Below the pieces are notes generated by a model that ran no database searches, had not been told where the DNA came from, and saw only the letters and a program-made list of their open reading frames with translations. Positions 35,280 to 45,182 of a stretch of 64,000 bases of DNA are shown here, piece by piece. The position numbers were made by a program, and so were the translations under genes. Every line of letters begins with the position of its first letter. Position 1 is the first letter of the stretch. Origin of the DNA: Nitrospira sp. (GTDB lineage: Bacteria > Nitrospirota > Thermodesulfovibrionia > UBA6902). The stretch spans positions 40,771 through 104,770 of the forward strand of contig JADHUV010000005.1 in NCBI GenBank assembly GCA_016784355.1, in the 5' to 3' direction.

Positions 35280-37282
35280 TATCTTATCAATGCCCCACTC
35301 TTAATGTCCTTCTCAGGCGTAAGAACAGAAAGCACCCCTTCACTATCCGTAGCTGCAAGAAGCATCCCATTAGACTCAACACCCATGAGCTTTGCGGGTT
35401 TAAGATTAGTCACTACCACCACGCTCTTACCGATCAAGTCTTCCGGTGTATATGCTTTACCAATACCGGCCACTATCTGCCGATCCTCACCGGTGTTTAT
35501 CTGAAGCTTCAGCAATTTATCAGATTTCGCAACTCTCTCTACCGCCATAATTTTGCCGACCTTCAGCTGAACCTTCGCAAAATCACCTATTGTTATCAGA
35601 TTGTCTCCTGATGTCTCCATTTCAACTTCCTTTTTCTCTACCTTCTTTATATCAGCCTTTATCTTTTTTTCCGGCTGGTTTTTGCTGAACTTTTTATTAA
35701 TATCTATTCTTGGAAAAAGAGCCTCGCCCTTTTGCACAGGTGATCCGACTTTAAGAACACCCCACTTGCCCGACCCATTCAGATCAATGCTCGATATATC
35801 ATCCTCAATGCCCAGATGCTTCCATATGGCAAGCGCAGTGTCAGGCATAAAGGGATAGATATAAATCGCAAGAAGTCTCAGCACCTCAGCCAGGGTATAC
35901 AGGATATTTGAGAGTATATCTTCATCCTTTTCCTTCCACGGCTCTGAGGATGCAATATACTCATTGGCCTCACTTATTATTTTCCATACCTCCTGAAGAG
36001 CATGATGATAATCAAGCCTGGCAAGATGCAGGTCAAAACTCTTTGCTATACAATGCTCATTTTCAGGATCAAACCATGATTTTATTTTAAGCTCGAGGCC
36101 CGCCCTGTCCTTCTCCGCAACCGGCTCAGGTACTCGCCCATCACGATATTTCTCTATCATCTTTAAGGTGCGGCTCAGAAGGTTGCCGATATCATTTGCA
36201 AGGTCTGTATTAATCCTCCTTGCCAGGGCCTCTTCAGAGAAATCACCATCAAGACCGAAAGGGACCTCCCTGAATATAAAATAACGGAACGCATCCACCC
36301 CATATTCATCCACCATATCTCCGGGAGCAACCACATTGCCCAGAGATTTAGACATCTTCCGGCCCTCTACCGTCCACCACCCGTGCGCAAAAATATTTTC
36401 CGGAAGTGGAAATTTCAAGGCCATAAGCATCGTAGTCCAATACACTGCATGGGTTGTAAGTATGTCCTTGCCCACCAGATGATGATCAGCCGGCCACCAG
36501 AAATCCCCCAGCCCCGCCTTTTCTGCATCAGGCACAAGGTAACGTGTAGCTGAAAAATAATTTAAAAGAGCATCAAACCAGACATAGGTGACGAAATCCT
36601 CATCAAACGGGATAGGCACACCCCAGGACAGCCGGGCTTTAGGACGCGAAATACATAGATCGGAAAGTTCATTGTTGCGAAGAAATCCCAAGACCTCATT
36701 TCTTCTTGTGTGCGGCAGGATAAAGCCCGGGTTGTCCTCTATATGCTTTATAAGTCGATCCTGATACTTTGACATGAGGAAAAAATAATTCTCCTCCTGT
36801 ATCTGTTCAACCGCTCTGCCGCAGTCAGGACAATTACCCTCAATGATCTCCTTCTCGGTCCAGAACCTCTCATCAGGAGTACAGTACCAGCCTGAATACT
36901 GTCTCTTCTCTATCTCCCCTGCATCCCAGAGCATCTGAATGATACCCTGCACCGTCTTAACATGCTCGCTATCCGTAGTGCGGATAAAGGCATCATTTGA
37001 TATATTAAGCTTTTTCCAGAGCGTCCTGAAATTTGAGACCATATCATCGGAATGTTCCTTAGGGCTCATGCCCCTCTCACCCGCGGCCTTTTCAACCTTC
37101 TGACCATGCTCATCTGTACCGGTCAGAAAAAAAACCTTTTTACCCTTCATCCGGTTATACCGTGCGAGAATATCGGCCGCTATGGTCGTATATGCATGCC
37201 CTATATGAGGAACATCATTCACATAATAAATAGGCGTTGTTATATAAAATCTATCAGTTTTCCGGCTGTTTTCCAGTGTCAT
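35279..37282 (-). CDS. metG: Methionyl-tRNA synthetase
   Basis: 667 aa. The HIGH motif is PHIGHAYT and the KMSKS loop is GRKMSKSLG. The zinc knuckle keeps CPDCGR, while the first knuckle has only one Cys (YCTPDERFW), as in the one-knuckle MetG form. The anticodon domain has NDIGNLLSRTL, and a C-terminal EMAP-like tRNA-binding domain covers about 560-667 (FAKVQLKVGKI). It overlaps the ricT gene by 29 bp. The Lys-rich linker is at about 530-555. Confidence 0.97.
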   Translation of the reverse strand: MTLENSRKTDRFYITTPIYYVNDVPHIGHAYTTIAADILARYNRMKGKKVFFLTGTDEHGQKVEKAAGERGMSPKEHSDDMVSNFRTLWKKLNISNDAFIRTTDSEHVKTVQGIIQMLWDAGEIEKRQYSGWYCTPDERFWTEKEIIEGNCPDCGRAVEQIQEENYFFLMSKYQDRLIKHIEDNPGFILPHTRRNEVLGFLRNNELSDLCISRPKARLSWGVPIPFDEDFVTYVWFDALLNYFSATRYLVPDAEKAGLGDFWWPADHHLVGKDILTTHAVYWTTMLMALKFPLPENIFAHGWWTVEGRKMSKSLGNVVAPGDMVDEYGVDAFRYFIFREVPFGLDGDFSEEALARRINTDLANDIGNLLSRTLKMIEKYRDGRVPEPVAEKDRAGLELKIKSWFDPENEHCIAKSFDLHLARLDYHHALQEVWKIISEANEYIASSEPWKEKDEDILSNILYTLAEVLRLLAIYIYPFMPDTALAIWKHLGIEDDISSIDLNGSGKWGVLKVGSPVQKGEALFPRIDINKKFSKNQPEKKIKADIKKVEKKEVEMETSGDNLITIGDFAKVQLKVGKIMAVERVAKSDKLLKLQINTGEDRQIVAGIGKAYTPEDLIGKSVVVVTNLKPAKLMGVESNGMLLAATDSEGVLSVLTPEKDIKSGALIR

Positions 37283-38330
37283 TCGGATTCCTCCCAGGCC
37301 TTCTGCGTCTTCTGGGCCTTCCGCCCTCTTTAGTTTCCTGATTCGGTCTGGACGGAGCTGCAGCAGTCGTTTTCAGTGCTGCGCCAGCCTCAGGCGGAAG
37401 CGGACCACGAGAGCTACGCCTCCTTCTACGTTTTCTTTTTACCGTCTGACCATCCGGCTCTGTAGTTGCGGGTTCCGTCTGGCTTCCTTCCTGTTTTTCA
37501 ATAAGCTTAGGGGAAGCGTACGAAAGTCGTCGCTGCGGCTTGTCTTCAATCTTTTTTTCTGGTTGTTTTTTCGCTGTTACTTCAGCCTCCCGAACCTCCA
37601 CCTGCGCAGGCTTGTCATCTTTTTTGCTGCGCCTCACTGGAGACGGCACTTTTTGTCCATGTTCATAAGACAGACAACACATCAGCCTGCCGCATATCCC
37701 GGACAGCTTACTCTGGTTTATTGAAAGAGACTGCTGCTTTGCCATTCTGATAGTAACCGGGGCAAAGGATGTCAGAAAGAGGTTACAGCATGTCTGACGT
37801 CCGCAGATTCCTATACCACCAAGAATCTTGACCTCATCCCTGACCCCTATCTGCCTCATTTCTATACGTGTCTTAAACTTAGAAGCTAGCTCCCTGACCA
37901 GCTCCCGAAAATCTATCCTGCCGTCAGAGGTAAAATAAAAAGTTAACCGCTTTCTATCCAGGGTCGCATCCGTCGAGACCACCTTCATCTGCAGACCATA
38001 CTCTTTAGCCTTTGCTGCACAGGTATTACGGGCCTCTTTCTCAAGAGCCCGGTTGTTTTCCATCGTTTCAATATCTTTATCAGTAGCCACCCTGACGACC
38101 TTCTTCATCCTGTCAGCAGGCTTCTGTATAATTTTCACCGGCACAGCCACATAAGCCAGGTTTACACCAATATCAGACTCAACTACCACACTCTTGCCGA
38201 GTGGAAGCTCCAAATTGTCTACCGTAAATGTATATATCTTGCCGCATGCCCTGAAACGTACACCTACAACAGAAACACTGGCGACTTCTTCCGGCTCTTG
38301 ATGAGATTCAACTGTATTATCGTCTTGCAT
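37254..38330 (-). CDS. ricT: PSP1 domain protein RicT
   Basis: 358 aa from ATG 38330. The PSP1 domain spans about 75-240. The iron-sulfur type cysteines are in GICGRQTCC and GICGRLMCCLSYEH, as in RicT/YaaT. The C-terminal 120 residues are basic, rich in Lys, Arg and Pro, and probably disordered or nucleic-acid binding, longer than in Bacillus. In Bacillus RicT acts with RicA and RicF in RNA processing. The order tmk, holB, ricT, metG is conserved in many bacteria. The start overlaps the holB stop. Confidence 0.93.
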   Translation of the reverse strand: MQDDNTVESHQEPEEVASVSVVGVRFRACGKIYTFTVDNLELPLGKSVVVESDIGVNLAYVAVPVKIIQKPADRMKKVVRVATDKDIETMENNRALEKEARNTCAAKAKEYGLQMKVVSTDATLDRKRLTFYFTSDGRIDFRELVRELASKFKTRIEMRQIGVRDEVKILGGIGICGRQTCCNLFLTSFAPVTIRMAKQQSLSINQSKLSGICGRLMCCLSYEHGQKVPSPVRRSKKDDKPAQVEVREAEVTAKKQPEKKIEDKPQRRLSYASPKLIEKQEGSQTEPATTEPDGQTVKRKRRRRRSSRGPLPPEAGAALKTTAAAPSRPNQETKEGGRPRRRRRPGRNPNDTGKQPEN

Positions 38331-39345
38331 TTGATTTACCCAAAGTTTCCTTAAGTAAAAGACTGGCATAATTAAGCGTTATCTGCTTATTAAGGTTTAC
38401 ACCAAGCCTCACCTTTATATTATTAATATCCCTTGTCAGATTCAGAATATCCTTCAATTCCGTATTTATTATTATAAGGCCGAGTTCATCTGCCCTGTCC
38501 CTGTTTATCAGAAGTCCCGGATCGCCAGTCGCCTTCAATACTGCAAGATCACGCAGCCACATTTCAACCCATTTAAACCAGTCCTCCATAGACTCCCGAC
38601 TATCCCATACTTCCTCATCAGGCCCTGAAAGCAGCGCCTGAAGCACTTTAAGAGACCAGTCGCGCCTCTCTATCAGATCTCCATTAATCGCATATCCAAG
38701 CCGCCCCCCCGACAAGAGACCCTGAAGTTGCAGAAGATCCCTGCTGACACCCTCATGCCGCGACTCAAGTATTCCGCTCATAAGTGCTGGCGGCAATGGA
38801 GTAAAATTCACCCTCTGACACCTTGATCGGATAGTAGGGAGCATGACCTCCGGTCTTGCTGAGATCAGAATTATTATACTCTGAGAGGAAGGCTCCTCAA
38901 GCGTCTTTAAAAATGCATTGGCCGCTGACGGATTCAACATATCAGCCTGATCCACGATCGCGATCTTCCACTCCCCTTCATAAGGCCTGTACGAAAGAGA
39001 CTCTTCAAGCTGCCTTATAGAGGCAACTGTAATCTGCTTGCCAGCGCTCTCCGGCTCTATCAAAAAAAAGTCCGGGTGGTTACCACTGTCTATTTTCGTG
39101 CATGAAGGACAGATATCACATGCCTCAGTTTCAAGACCAGCATCTGCAACATCGTCAAAACTAAATAATGAGCTGTCTTTTTTCCTGCCGCAATTAAGGG
39201 CCTTGGCAAAATTAACCGCGGTCAGCTTTTTACCTATCCCATCCTCACCGGCAAAGAGAAACGCATGAGGTATGCGCTTTTTTCCGATGCACCCCTTTAA
39301 TATGTTAATGGCCTTTTCCTGACCAATAACGTCTTTCAGTGCCAT
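38317..39345 (-). CDS. holB: DNA polymerase III delta prime subunit
   Basis: 342 aa. It begins with IGQEKAINILKGCIG and HAFLFAGEDGIGKKLTA, a Walker A-like loop. A zinc module is visible with CDICPSCTK and an earlier Cys at NCGRKK. The sensor region is IVDQADMLNPSAANAFLKTLEEP and the SRC motif is in IRSRCQRV. It loads the sliding clamp with other gamma-complex subunits. It overlaps tmk by 10 bp. Confidence 0.95.
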   Translation of the reverse strand: MALKDVIGQEKAINILKGCIGKKRIPHAFLFAGEDGIGKKLTAVNFAKALNCGRKKDSSLFSFDDVADAGLETEACDICPSCTKIDSGNHPDFFLIEPESAGKQITVASIRQLEESLSYRPYEGEWKIAIVDQADMLNPSAANAFLKTLEEPSSQSIIILISARPEVMLPTIRSRCQRVNFTPLPPALMSGILESRHEGVSRDLLQLQGLLSGGRLGYAINGDLIERRDWSLKVLQALLSGPDEEVWDSRESMEDWFKWVEMWLRDLAVLKATGDPGLLINRDRADELGLIIINTELKDILNLTRDINNIKVRLGVNLNKQITLNYASLLLKETLGKSNARR

Positions 39346-39959
39346 AACTCATCCACTATTTCTATAATTCTTCTTGATACCGCATCAGGGCTTTGCGATG
39401 CATCAACTATCTTGACCCTGTCAGGTTCCTGCTCTGCTATTTTCTGAAATCCATTACGAACGCGTCTGTGAAACTCCACAGCCTCCAGCTCAAAACGATC
39501 TTCCTTCATCGCTTTCCTGTTTCTGCTGAGCCCTTCCTCCACATCAAAATCCAGCAATATTGTCAGTTGGGGCATTGTGTCAGGTACCACCAGATTATTC
39601 AGGGTATTAATAACATTCAGGTCGATACCTCTGGCATACCCCTGATAGGCCACTGTCGAATCTGTAAAGCGGTCCGTAATAACAACCTGATTATTCTGCA
39701 GTGCGGGCAATATGACTTCTTTTAAAAGCTGAGCCCTTGAAGCATAGTATAGTAGTAATTCTGCCAGCGGATCTATCACATTTCCGGGCTCTAGAAGGAG
39801 TTTTCTGATTTTACTGCCCGTATCAGTGCCTCCGGGCTCGGCCGTTTCTACAACTTGTCTGCCTTTTGATCTCAGGTACTCTGCAAGCACCCTGCTCTGA
39901 GTGCTTTTACCTGAACCCTCAATGCCCTCAAAAGAGATAAAACCATTACCCCCCGACAT
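39336..39959 (-). CDS. tmk: Thymidylate kinase
   Basis: 207 aa from ATG 39959. The P-loop is FEGIEGSGKST, the DRF motif is TDRFTDSTVAYQGYARG, and ETAEPGGTDTG and the LID region SRNRKAM are typical. It makes dTDP from dTMP. The start overlaps the end of the upstream methionine-synthase-like gene by 14 bp, and its end overlaps holB, so the run is a tightly packed operon. Confidence 0.96.
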   Translation of the reverse strand: MSGGNGFISFEGIEGSGKSTQSRVLAEYLRSKGRQVVETAEPGGTDTGSKIRKLLLEPGNVIDPLAELLLYYASRAQLLKEVILPALQNNQVVITDRFTDSTVAYQGYARGIDLNVINTLNNLVVPDTMPQLTILLDFDVEEGLSRNRKAMKEDRFELEAVEFHRRVRNGFQKIAEQEPDRVKIVDASQSPDAVSRRIIEIVDELWH

Positions 39960-40959
39960 AGCTGTTTCGTAATTTCTTAAGAAGAGAAAATGCCTTAAGG
40001 GCATCCTTCACCTCAAGAGAACCAGTACCGCACGAAGGGGAAAGCAAAACCTGTTTTCTGATACTTGCGTCCGGCACGCCAGCCTTCTGCAAAGTTGAAA
40101 AGCCGGACTCAAGCCGTGACTTTAAACCATCATAATCAGCATCACGGATATCATCAGTGGTGGGCACTATTCCCCATGCAATATATCCGCCATTATTCAT
40201 AAATGAGGTTATCTCCTGAGGATACAGACCAAGCGTATCAGCAAAAGAAAAGGCATCAAAATTAAAGACATCAGGTTTGGCCGAAAGAGCGAAAGACCAG
40301 TCAGCCTTACCGCAGCAGTGAATGGCGGATATAGCCCCGCATTCATTAATATATTCAAGAATATCCCGGATAATATTAAGGGCATCTTCCGTACTTACAC
40401 CGAGATAAGTGGAGGTTCCCAAAGCAGACATGATCGGCTCATCTATAAACATCAGGACCTTATCAGCATACTTGCTTAACTCCTCTATCTGCCACCGTAT
40501 CTTTCCCTTCAAGAGTTCTATGGAAAGGTCCCTGAGTTCATCATTAAAATATATTGGCCTTTTCTGTTCATCAGTTACAGAAAGGGCAAATGTAAGTGGT
40601 CCGGTAATATGTCCTTTAACGACATCCAGCTTGCTGTTTCTCTGCTGAAGCATATTGATAAATGCATAAAACCCGGCCGAGAATTCTTCAGAGATCGGAA
40701 AGCCGCGTTTTTCAGCAATGGCCTCATAAAACTCATTCAGTGCACTTTCCTCGGGCTTCACAACAACAACGCTTTCACCCTGCACCTTAACAAAAGGAAA
40801 ACCCTCTGTATACTGAGGAGCCATAGACTCCTTAAAGCTCCTGTGGGGCAGCTGCGGCCAAAACGGTATATCTACCGAATCCAGCACCACCCTGCAGGCC
40901 TCTTTGGCATCCAAATGAGGCAGACTTCCTATCCCTGTTGTATTAAAGCTCTGAAACAT
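39946..40959 (-). CDS. UROD/MetE-like (cobalamin-independent methionine synthase family) protein
   Basis: 337 aa from ATG 40959; ATG 41001 would add 14 residues. The start reads FNTTGIGSLPHLDAKEAC, typical of this family, with GHITGPLTFALSV, DEPIMSALG and the zinc-type residues IHCCGKADW and SPSCGTGSLEVKDA. The fold is a TIM barrel that often moves methyl groups to or from thiols or corrinoids. It is half the length of MetE, so it is not a full methionine synthase. The reaction here is not known. Confidence 0.82.
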   Translation of the reverse strand: MFQSFNTTGIGSLPHLDAKEACRVVLDSVDIPFWPQLPHRSFKESMAPQYTEGFPFVKVQGESVVVVKPEESALNEFYEAIAEKRGFPISEEFSAGFYAFINMLQQRNSKLDVVKGHITGPLTFALSVTDEQKRPIYFNDELRDLSIELLKGKIRWQIEELSKYADKVLMFIDEPIMSALGTSTYLGVSTEDALNIIRDILEYINECGAISAIHCCGKADWSFALSAKPDVFNFDAFSFADTLGLYPQEITSFMNNGGYIAWGIVPTTDDIRDADYDGLKSRLESGFSTLQKAGVPDASIRKQVLLSPSCGTGSLEVKDALKAFSLLKKLRNSYVGG

Positions 40960-41138
40960 AGTCACTAATAATACTCTAAGAAGATGGAAAGTTTCAATCA
41001 TAAGATAAACTAAACCCGATGATCAAACACTTCGCCTTCCTTGACAGGAAATTGCATCCCCGCTTAAGTTATAGTATTGAAATACTATTTTGCATAGACC
41101 GGTTTCCGCATTTAATCTCTTTAATGCATGGAGGGGGA

Positions 41139-41588
41139 ATGAAAACTTTTATCTGCCAGATATGTAAGCATGTTGCCTTTGACGAGGCCCCTGTCGATTG
41201 TCCCGTCTGTGGAATGGCAATAGAAAACTTTGACTTAAAGGAGGCGCTGCAGAAACCCTCAGACCCTCAAAATCTCAATCCAACCGAGATGACTCACGTA
41301 CCTCTGATTAAAGTGAACCGGGATTGCACCTTCGCCTCAGAGAGCAACTGCTCCGGAATACACATAAATATCGGCAATGCCGAGCATGTCATGGAGTCTG
41401 AGCACTTAATCAAATTTGTTGATCTTTACATAAATAAAAAATACATCGCCAGAACAACCTTCACCTATAACAAGCTTCAACCTGCATGCAGCTTTCATGT
41501 AAATGACAGGGAAGGAAAGCTCAGGGTTATAGCTTACTGTAATGTACACGGATACTGGACCTCAAGGATAAATCTGGATGAGGCATAG
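41139..41588 (+). CDS. Desulfoferrodoxin/superoxide reductase-like protein
   Basis: 149 aa from ATG 41139, with GGAGGGGG directly upstream. An N-terminal rubredoxin- or ribbon-type metal site has CQICKHV and CPVCGM. The C-terminal part resembles the neelaredoxin domain: NAEHVMESEHLIKFVDLYI and the CNVHGYW end give the His and Cys ligands of the iron centre. The glutamate of the usual EKHxP loop is not evident, so superoxide reduction is likely but not certain. Such proteins mark anaerobes that meet oxygen. Confidence 0.75.
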   Translation: MKTFICQICKHVAFDEAPVDCPVCGMAIENFDLKEALQKPSDPQNLNPTEMTHVPLIKVNRDCTFASESNCSGIHINIGNAEHVMESEHLIKFVDLYINKKYIARTTFTYNKLQPACSFHVNDREGKLRVIAYCNVHGYWTSRINLDEA

Positions 41589-41637
41589 ATTTGCATATCA
41601 TCTATAAACTGAATCAATTACCTCCGGAGTCAATATA

Positions 41638-42621
41638 ATGTGCGCCAGAAAAGTGAATCCAGACGATGAAAACATCAGAAAGCTAAAAGAAGACCTCCTG
41701 CCCCATCTTAAACATGGTATTCAGGGAAAGGGCCATAACTATCGTAATCCCAACCTGCTGAAGTGCTGGAAGATCCTTGAGTGCGGGGAAACAGGATGCA
41801 TCGTTTACAAACCTGGAAGCAAGGCAGTGCGCTGCTGGCAGGTCACGGGAACCAAGTGCGGAGGCCGAACACAGGGAGGACTTCAGCAAAAAATGGCTGA
41901 ATGCTCAAAGTGCCGGGTTTTTCAGGAATCCTGTCCAACCATGGCCGATGAAATCGGTGAATATTTCAATAATTCGCTTTTTTTACTTAAACATCAGAAC
42001 GAAGAATTAAATGACTCCATAAAAACCATCAAAGACCTGGAAGAAAAGATAGCCACTGCCACAGACCACCTGGATCAGAAAAACCGTGACATTGTAGAGA
42101 TAACGATCACTGACAAACTGACCGGTCTGTATAATAAACATCATTTCAGCAGCATACTGAATGAAGAACTTGCCCGCTGCCACAGATACAGTCACCCCAT
42201 TGCACTACTTATTATCAATATAGATGATTTCAAAAGCACTATTACTCAATACGGTCAAGGTGCAGGAGATCGAATACTGTCCTCTCTCGGGAAGTTGATA
42301 CAGAAACAAATACGGAAATTCGATCGTGCGTTCAGGTACGGGGAAGAAGAATTTTGCGTTATACTGCCGGAGACAGATATAACACTCGCATACCTTGTTG
42401 CAGAGAGGGTACGAAGCAGTTTTGCATCGAAGACTTACAAGATCAGCTCCCGCAATAGTGAAGACAGCATAAAAATCTCCAGCACTGTAAGCATAGGGGT
42501 TACCTCATTCTTCAGTTATGCACCAGAAACAATAAGCGTTGATGAAATCATAAAAAAAACCGAACTTGCTCTTAACAATGCAAAGCAGCGGGGCGGGAAT
42601 GTAAGCGTACGCGCTGAATAG
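41638..42621 (+). CDS. Two-CW domain diguanylate cyclase-like protein
   Basis: 327 aa, soluble. A two-CW cluster lies at about 43-97 (CWKILECG, CWQVTGTKCGG, CSKC), with seven of the eight cysteines seen in the proteins at the left edge. A coiled coil at about 100-155 leads to the GGDEF domain, which starts DKLTGLYNKHHF. The active-site motif reads RYGEEEF, where active cyclases have G-G-(D/E)-E-F, so the second Gly is Glu. Cyclase activity is therefore doubtful, and the domain may bind nucleotide instead. The I-site-like RKFD is present. It lies 49 bp after the SOR-like gene and may share its operon. Confidence 0.87.
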   Translation: MCARKVNPDDENIRKLKEDLLPHLKHGIQGKGHNYRNPNLLKCWKILECGETGCIVYKPGSKAVRCWQVTGTKCGGRTQGGLQQKMAECSKCRVFQESCPTMADEIGEYFNNSLFLLKHQNEELNDSIKTIKDLEEKIATATDHLDQKNRDIVEITITDKLTGLYNKHHFSSILNEELARCHRYSHPIALLIINIDDFKSTITQYGQGAGDRILSSLGKLIQKQIRKFDRAFRYGEEEFCVILPETDITLAYLVAERVRSSFASKTYKISSRNSEDSIKISSTVSIGVTSFFSYAPETISVDEIIKKTELALNNAKQRGGNVSVRAE

Positions 42622-42629
42622 GGACTAAA

Positions 42630-43208
42630 TCAATCCGTACAGCCTATATTGTTATTGCGCTTCATAATCTCTTTTTCCGCACAGGTGACCAGATATATTC
42701 TGACAATGTTCAGGACATTACTGTACAAAACAAAATTTTCAGAGAGTTCAGCAAATAGCTCACTATCAGTAAACTCCGATGCAATACTGTAAGATCTACG
42801 TCCCTGAAGCACATACTGTTCTGATAATTGAGAATCCGGCACCAATATTCTGCCGAGCAGGAACTCCTTGCCATTCTTTTCATTTAGCGCGGCGGGAAAC
42901 ATACCTAGCATAAACAAGGTATAATCGCCTATATGCTTGTGGACCTCAAACTCCCGGTCAAAGCTGTTAGCATTCATCATGACATCGCCCTCTGCAAGCA
43001 TATCAGCAACATCGCTGACGATTTCACCCTTGTCATTGTTTATTTTATAGAGATTCTCCATGGAAATGAACTCGCAGAGGATCTGTTCTTCAAGATAATG
43101 CTCTACTCCTTTTTTTTCCAGCGGATTTACTTTGAAACCGTAGTGAATTGCATGCCTGAACAAGACTCTCAAGGGATGATTTGAATCGACTTCCGGTTTT
43201 TTCAACAT
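42630..43208 (-). CDS. Protein of unknown function
   Basis: 192 aa from ATG 43208, selected because GGGAGGA lies nine bases upstream. It looks soluble and mostly helical, with an acidic middle. Recognisable parts are HPLRVLFRHAIHYGF, LGMFPAAL and SYSIASEFT. I do not recognise a family. It converges with the two-CW cyclase gene, with only 8 bp between the two stops. Confidence 0.7.
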   Translation of the reverse strand: MLKKPEVDSNHPLRVLFRHAIHYGFKVNPLEKKGVEHYLEEQILCEFISMENLYKINNDKGEIVSDVADMLAEGDVMMNANSFDREFEVHKHIGDYTLFMLGMFPAALNEKNGKEFLLGRILVPDSQLSEQYVLQGRRSYSIASEFTDSELFAELSENFVLYSNVLNIVRIYLVTCAEKEIMKRNNNIGCTD

Positions 43209-43477
43209 ATCAGAGTTCCTCCCTTTCAGTCCAGATAATGCTGTCTTATGTATCTTTTCGTTATAAAACGGGAAAAACTTGAGGCATGCAAGCCAGCTTC
43301 TGCGAAATACCTCTCTTAATATCCAGATATCCAGGCAGGTATATTGAAACAATACAGCCGCGGAATTACCCTTATTTATTTTCCTTGCTTTTTGCAACCC
43401 GTTTAAGGCAGATTATATGGCTGATACGCATGAACAAAATCAATAAACTGAACTGCAACTTTCAATAAAAGGTCAAG

Positions 43478-44812
43478 ATGAACCGTTATACACAAAAAAA
43501 TACAAACGGATTCAGCAGAATCGCCCTGACAGTGACACTGCCATTTATCATTCTCATAGCGGGTTATATCGTTTACAAGCTTTTCTTTATACCGGATCCC
43601 GTTCTTTCAGGAACAGAGGCGCTGACACTGCTGCCTCTGGATAAAACCATCTCCCTGAGCGGTGAAAATCTGGAATCTGTAGAGATCAGCATATATCAGG
43701 ACGGCATTATCAAGGAACTGTTAAAGGATTCTCCGGAATCCTCAGAAAAGATTTATGAATTACATGTTAAACCCCGTGAACTTCAGTTAAAAGACGGAGA
43801 TGCAATCATTGTAATAAAATTAAAATCAGGACTCCTTAAGAAACAGCGCATAGAAATCAAGACTGAGATTGATACCACTCCCCCGGACCTTATGATCATG
43901 AGTTCTCCGAGGGTAATCGCCCAGGGGGGGACTGGTTTTGCGGTCCTGCAGGCCAGCGGGGCTGAAACCGTCTATATAAAAAACGGGGAAGAAGAGTACA
44001 AAGCCTTTCCAAAGATAACTGATTCAGATCTGGACACCTCGATGAGCAAATCCAAACTGATTGAATATTTTGCCTTCTTTCCGGTTCCTATAAACACTGC
44101 TCCCGGTACGGTATTTTACGTATTGGCAAGGGATGAGGCCGGCAACCAGCGGGTCAGAACCATCTCCCCCAGAATAAAAGAGAAACGCTTCAAGGACTCC
44201 TCAATCACCATAAGCGATAATTTTATAGATACGGTAGTTACCCCGCTTTTAAATAAGATAAATATAACTAATCCGGCAGAGTCCTTCAGACATGTCAATG
44301 AGGACTTACGCAAGGAAAGTCTTCAAAAAATAAAAGAAATATCAGAAAACACTGCTGACAGGATGCTCTGGCAGGGTAGATTTCTTCAGATGAAAAACAG
44401 TAAGGTCATGGCGAAATACGGTGACCACAGAACATATATGTACCAAAACAAACCCGTCAGTTCAAGCTTTCACCTTGGATATGACCTTGCGTCCCATGCA
44501 TATGCACCTGTGGAGGCCGCAAACAGCGGTATAGTCCGCTTTGCTGATAATCTCAGCATATACGGCAACACCGTGATCATAGATCACGGGATCGGACTCA
44601 TGAGCATATATGGACATCTGTCTACGATACTTGTCGTAGAGGGGCAGGCCGTTGAAAAAGGAGATATAATAGCAAAGTCAGGTGCTACAGGCCTGGCGGG
44701 CGGCGACCACTTGCACTACGGGATACTGGTACACGGCCAGGAAGTCTCCCCTCTTTATTGGTGGGATGCAAAGTGGATCGGTATACATATTACAGATGCC
44801 ATACAACAGTAA
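43478..44812 (+). CDS. M23 (LytM-like) peptidase
   Basis: 444 aa. A membrane anchor is at about 15-35. The middle has beta domains of unknown type. The C-terminal peptidase has the zinc motif HLGYDLASHA (His, Asp) and the HLHYGILVHG end (HxH), with IIDHGIGLMSIYGHLS between. Such enzymes cut peptidoglycan cross-links, and here the membrane segment places it in the periplasm. All four conserved residues are present, so activity is likely. Confidence 0.93.
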   Translation: MNRYTQKNTNGFSRIALTVTLPFIILIAGYIVYKLFFIPDPVLSGTEALTLLPLDKTISLSGENLESVEISIYQDGIIKELLKDSPESSEKIYELHVKPRELQLKDGDAIIVIKLKSGLLKKQRIEIKTEIDTTPPDLMIMSSPRVIAQGGTGFAVLQASGAETVYIKNGEEEYKAFPKITDSDLDTSMSKSKLIEYFAFFPVPINTAPGTVFYVLARDEAGNQRVRTISPRIKEKRFKDSSITISDNFIDTVVTPLLNKINITNPAESFRHVNEDLRKESLQKIKEISENTADRMLWQGRFLQMKNSKVMAKYGDHRTYMYQNKPVSSSFHLGYDLASHAYAPVEAANSGIVRFADNLSIYGNTVIIDHGIGLMSIYGHLSTILVVEGQAVEKGDIIAKSGATGLAGGDHLHYGILVHGQEVSPLYWWDAKWIGIHITDAIQQ

Positions 44813-44853
44813 GAGTACAATTTTACTAAAAACTAAGCCACGAGGTTAATAAA

Positions 44854-45132
44854 ATGGACAGACAAGTATCAAAAAAAAATGTTCCGTCATATGACATAGT
44901 TGAAGATAAAATAAAACAGATTGACGGCTCAATCATAGTTCTTCGTATCTTTTACATCTTTATGCAGATTGCATACAAATTTCAACTGATTAAAAATGAT
45001 AAACTCTGCACTGTACAGATCCCCCGGAAACTCCTTGAAGGCCTGAGGGAAAGAAATGCTTCATTAGAAGAAGAACTGACAAAGATACTGGATGAGTCTA
45101 TTCAGCAGGCAGAGTGCTGGAACAAGGTATAA
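44854..45132 (+). CDS. Small protein of unknown function
   Basis: 92 aa with one moderately hydrophobic helix in the middle (IIVLRIFYIFMQIA). The C-terminal half is charged and helical. It starts 41 bp after the peptidase gene with GAGG eight bases upstream, so the two are probably cotranscribed. I do not recognise the family. Confidence 0.6.
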   Translation: MDRQVSKKNVPSYDIVEDKIKQIDGSIIVLRIFYIFMQIAYKFQLIKNDKLCTVQIPRKLLEGLRERNASLEEELTKILDESIQQAECWNKV

Positions 45133-45134
45133 AA

Positions 45135-45157
45135 AAGGGGCGTGTTATGCGCCCCTT
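45135..45157 (-). terminator. Rho-independent terminator after the receiver gene
   Basis: On the minus strand AAGGGGCG pairs with CGCCCCTT and is followed by a T-run (the A-run at 45131-45136 on the plus strand). The hairpin also separates the converging small-protein gene on the other strand, though that side lacks a T-run. Confidence 0.7.
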
Positions 45158-45182
45158 CAGATTTGCTAATTACACTTCAAAA

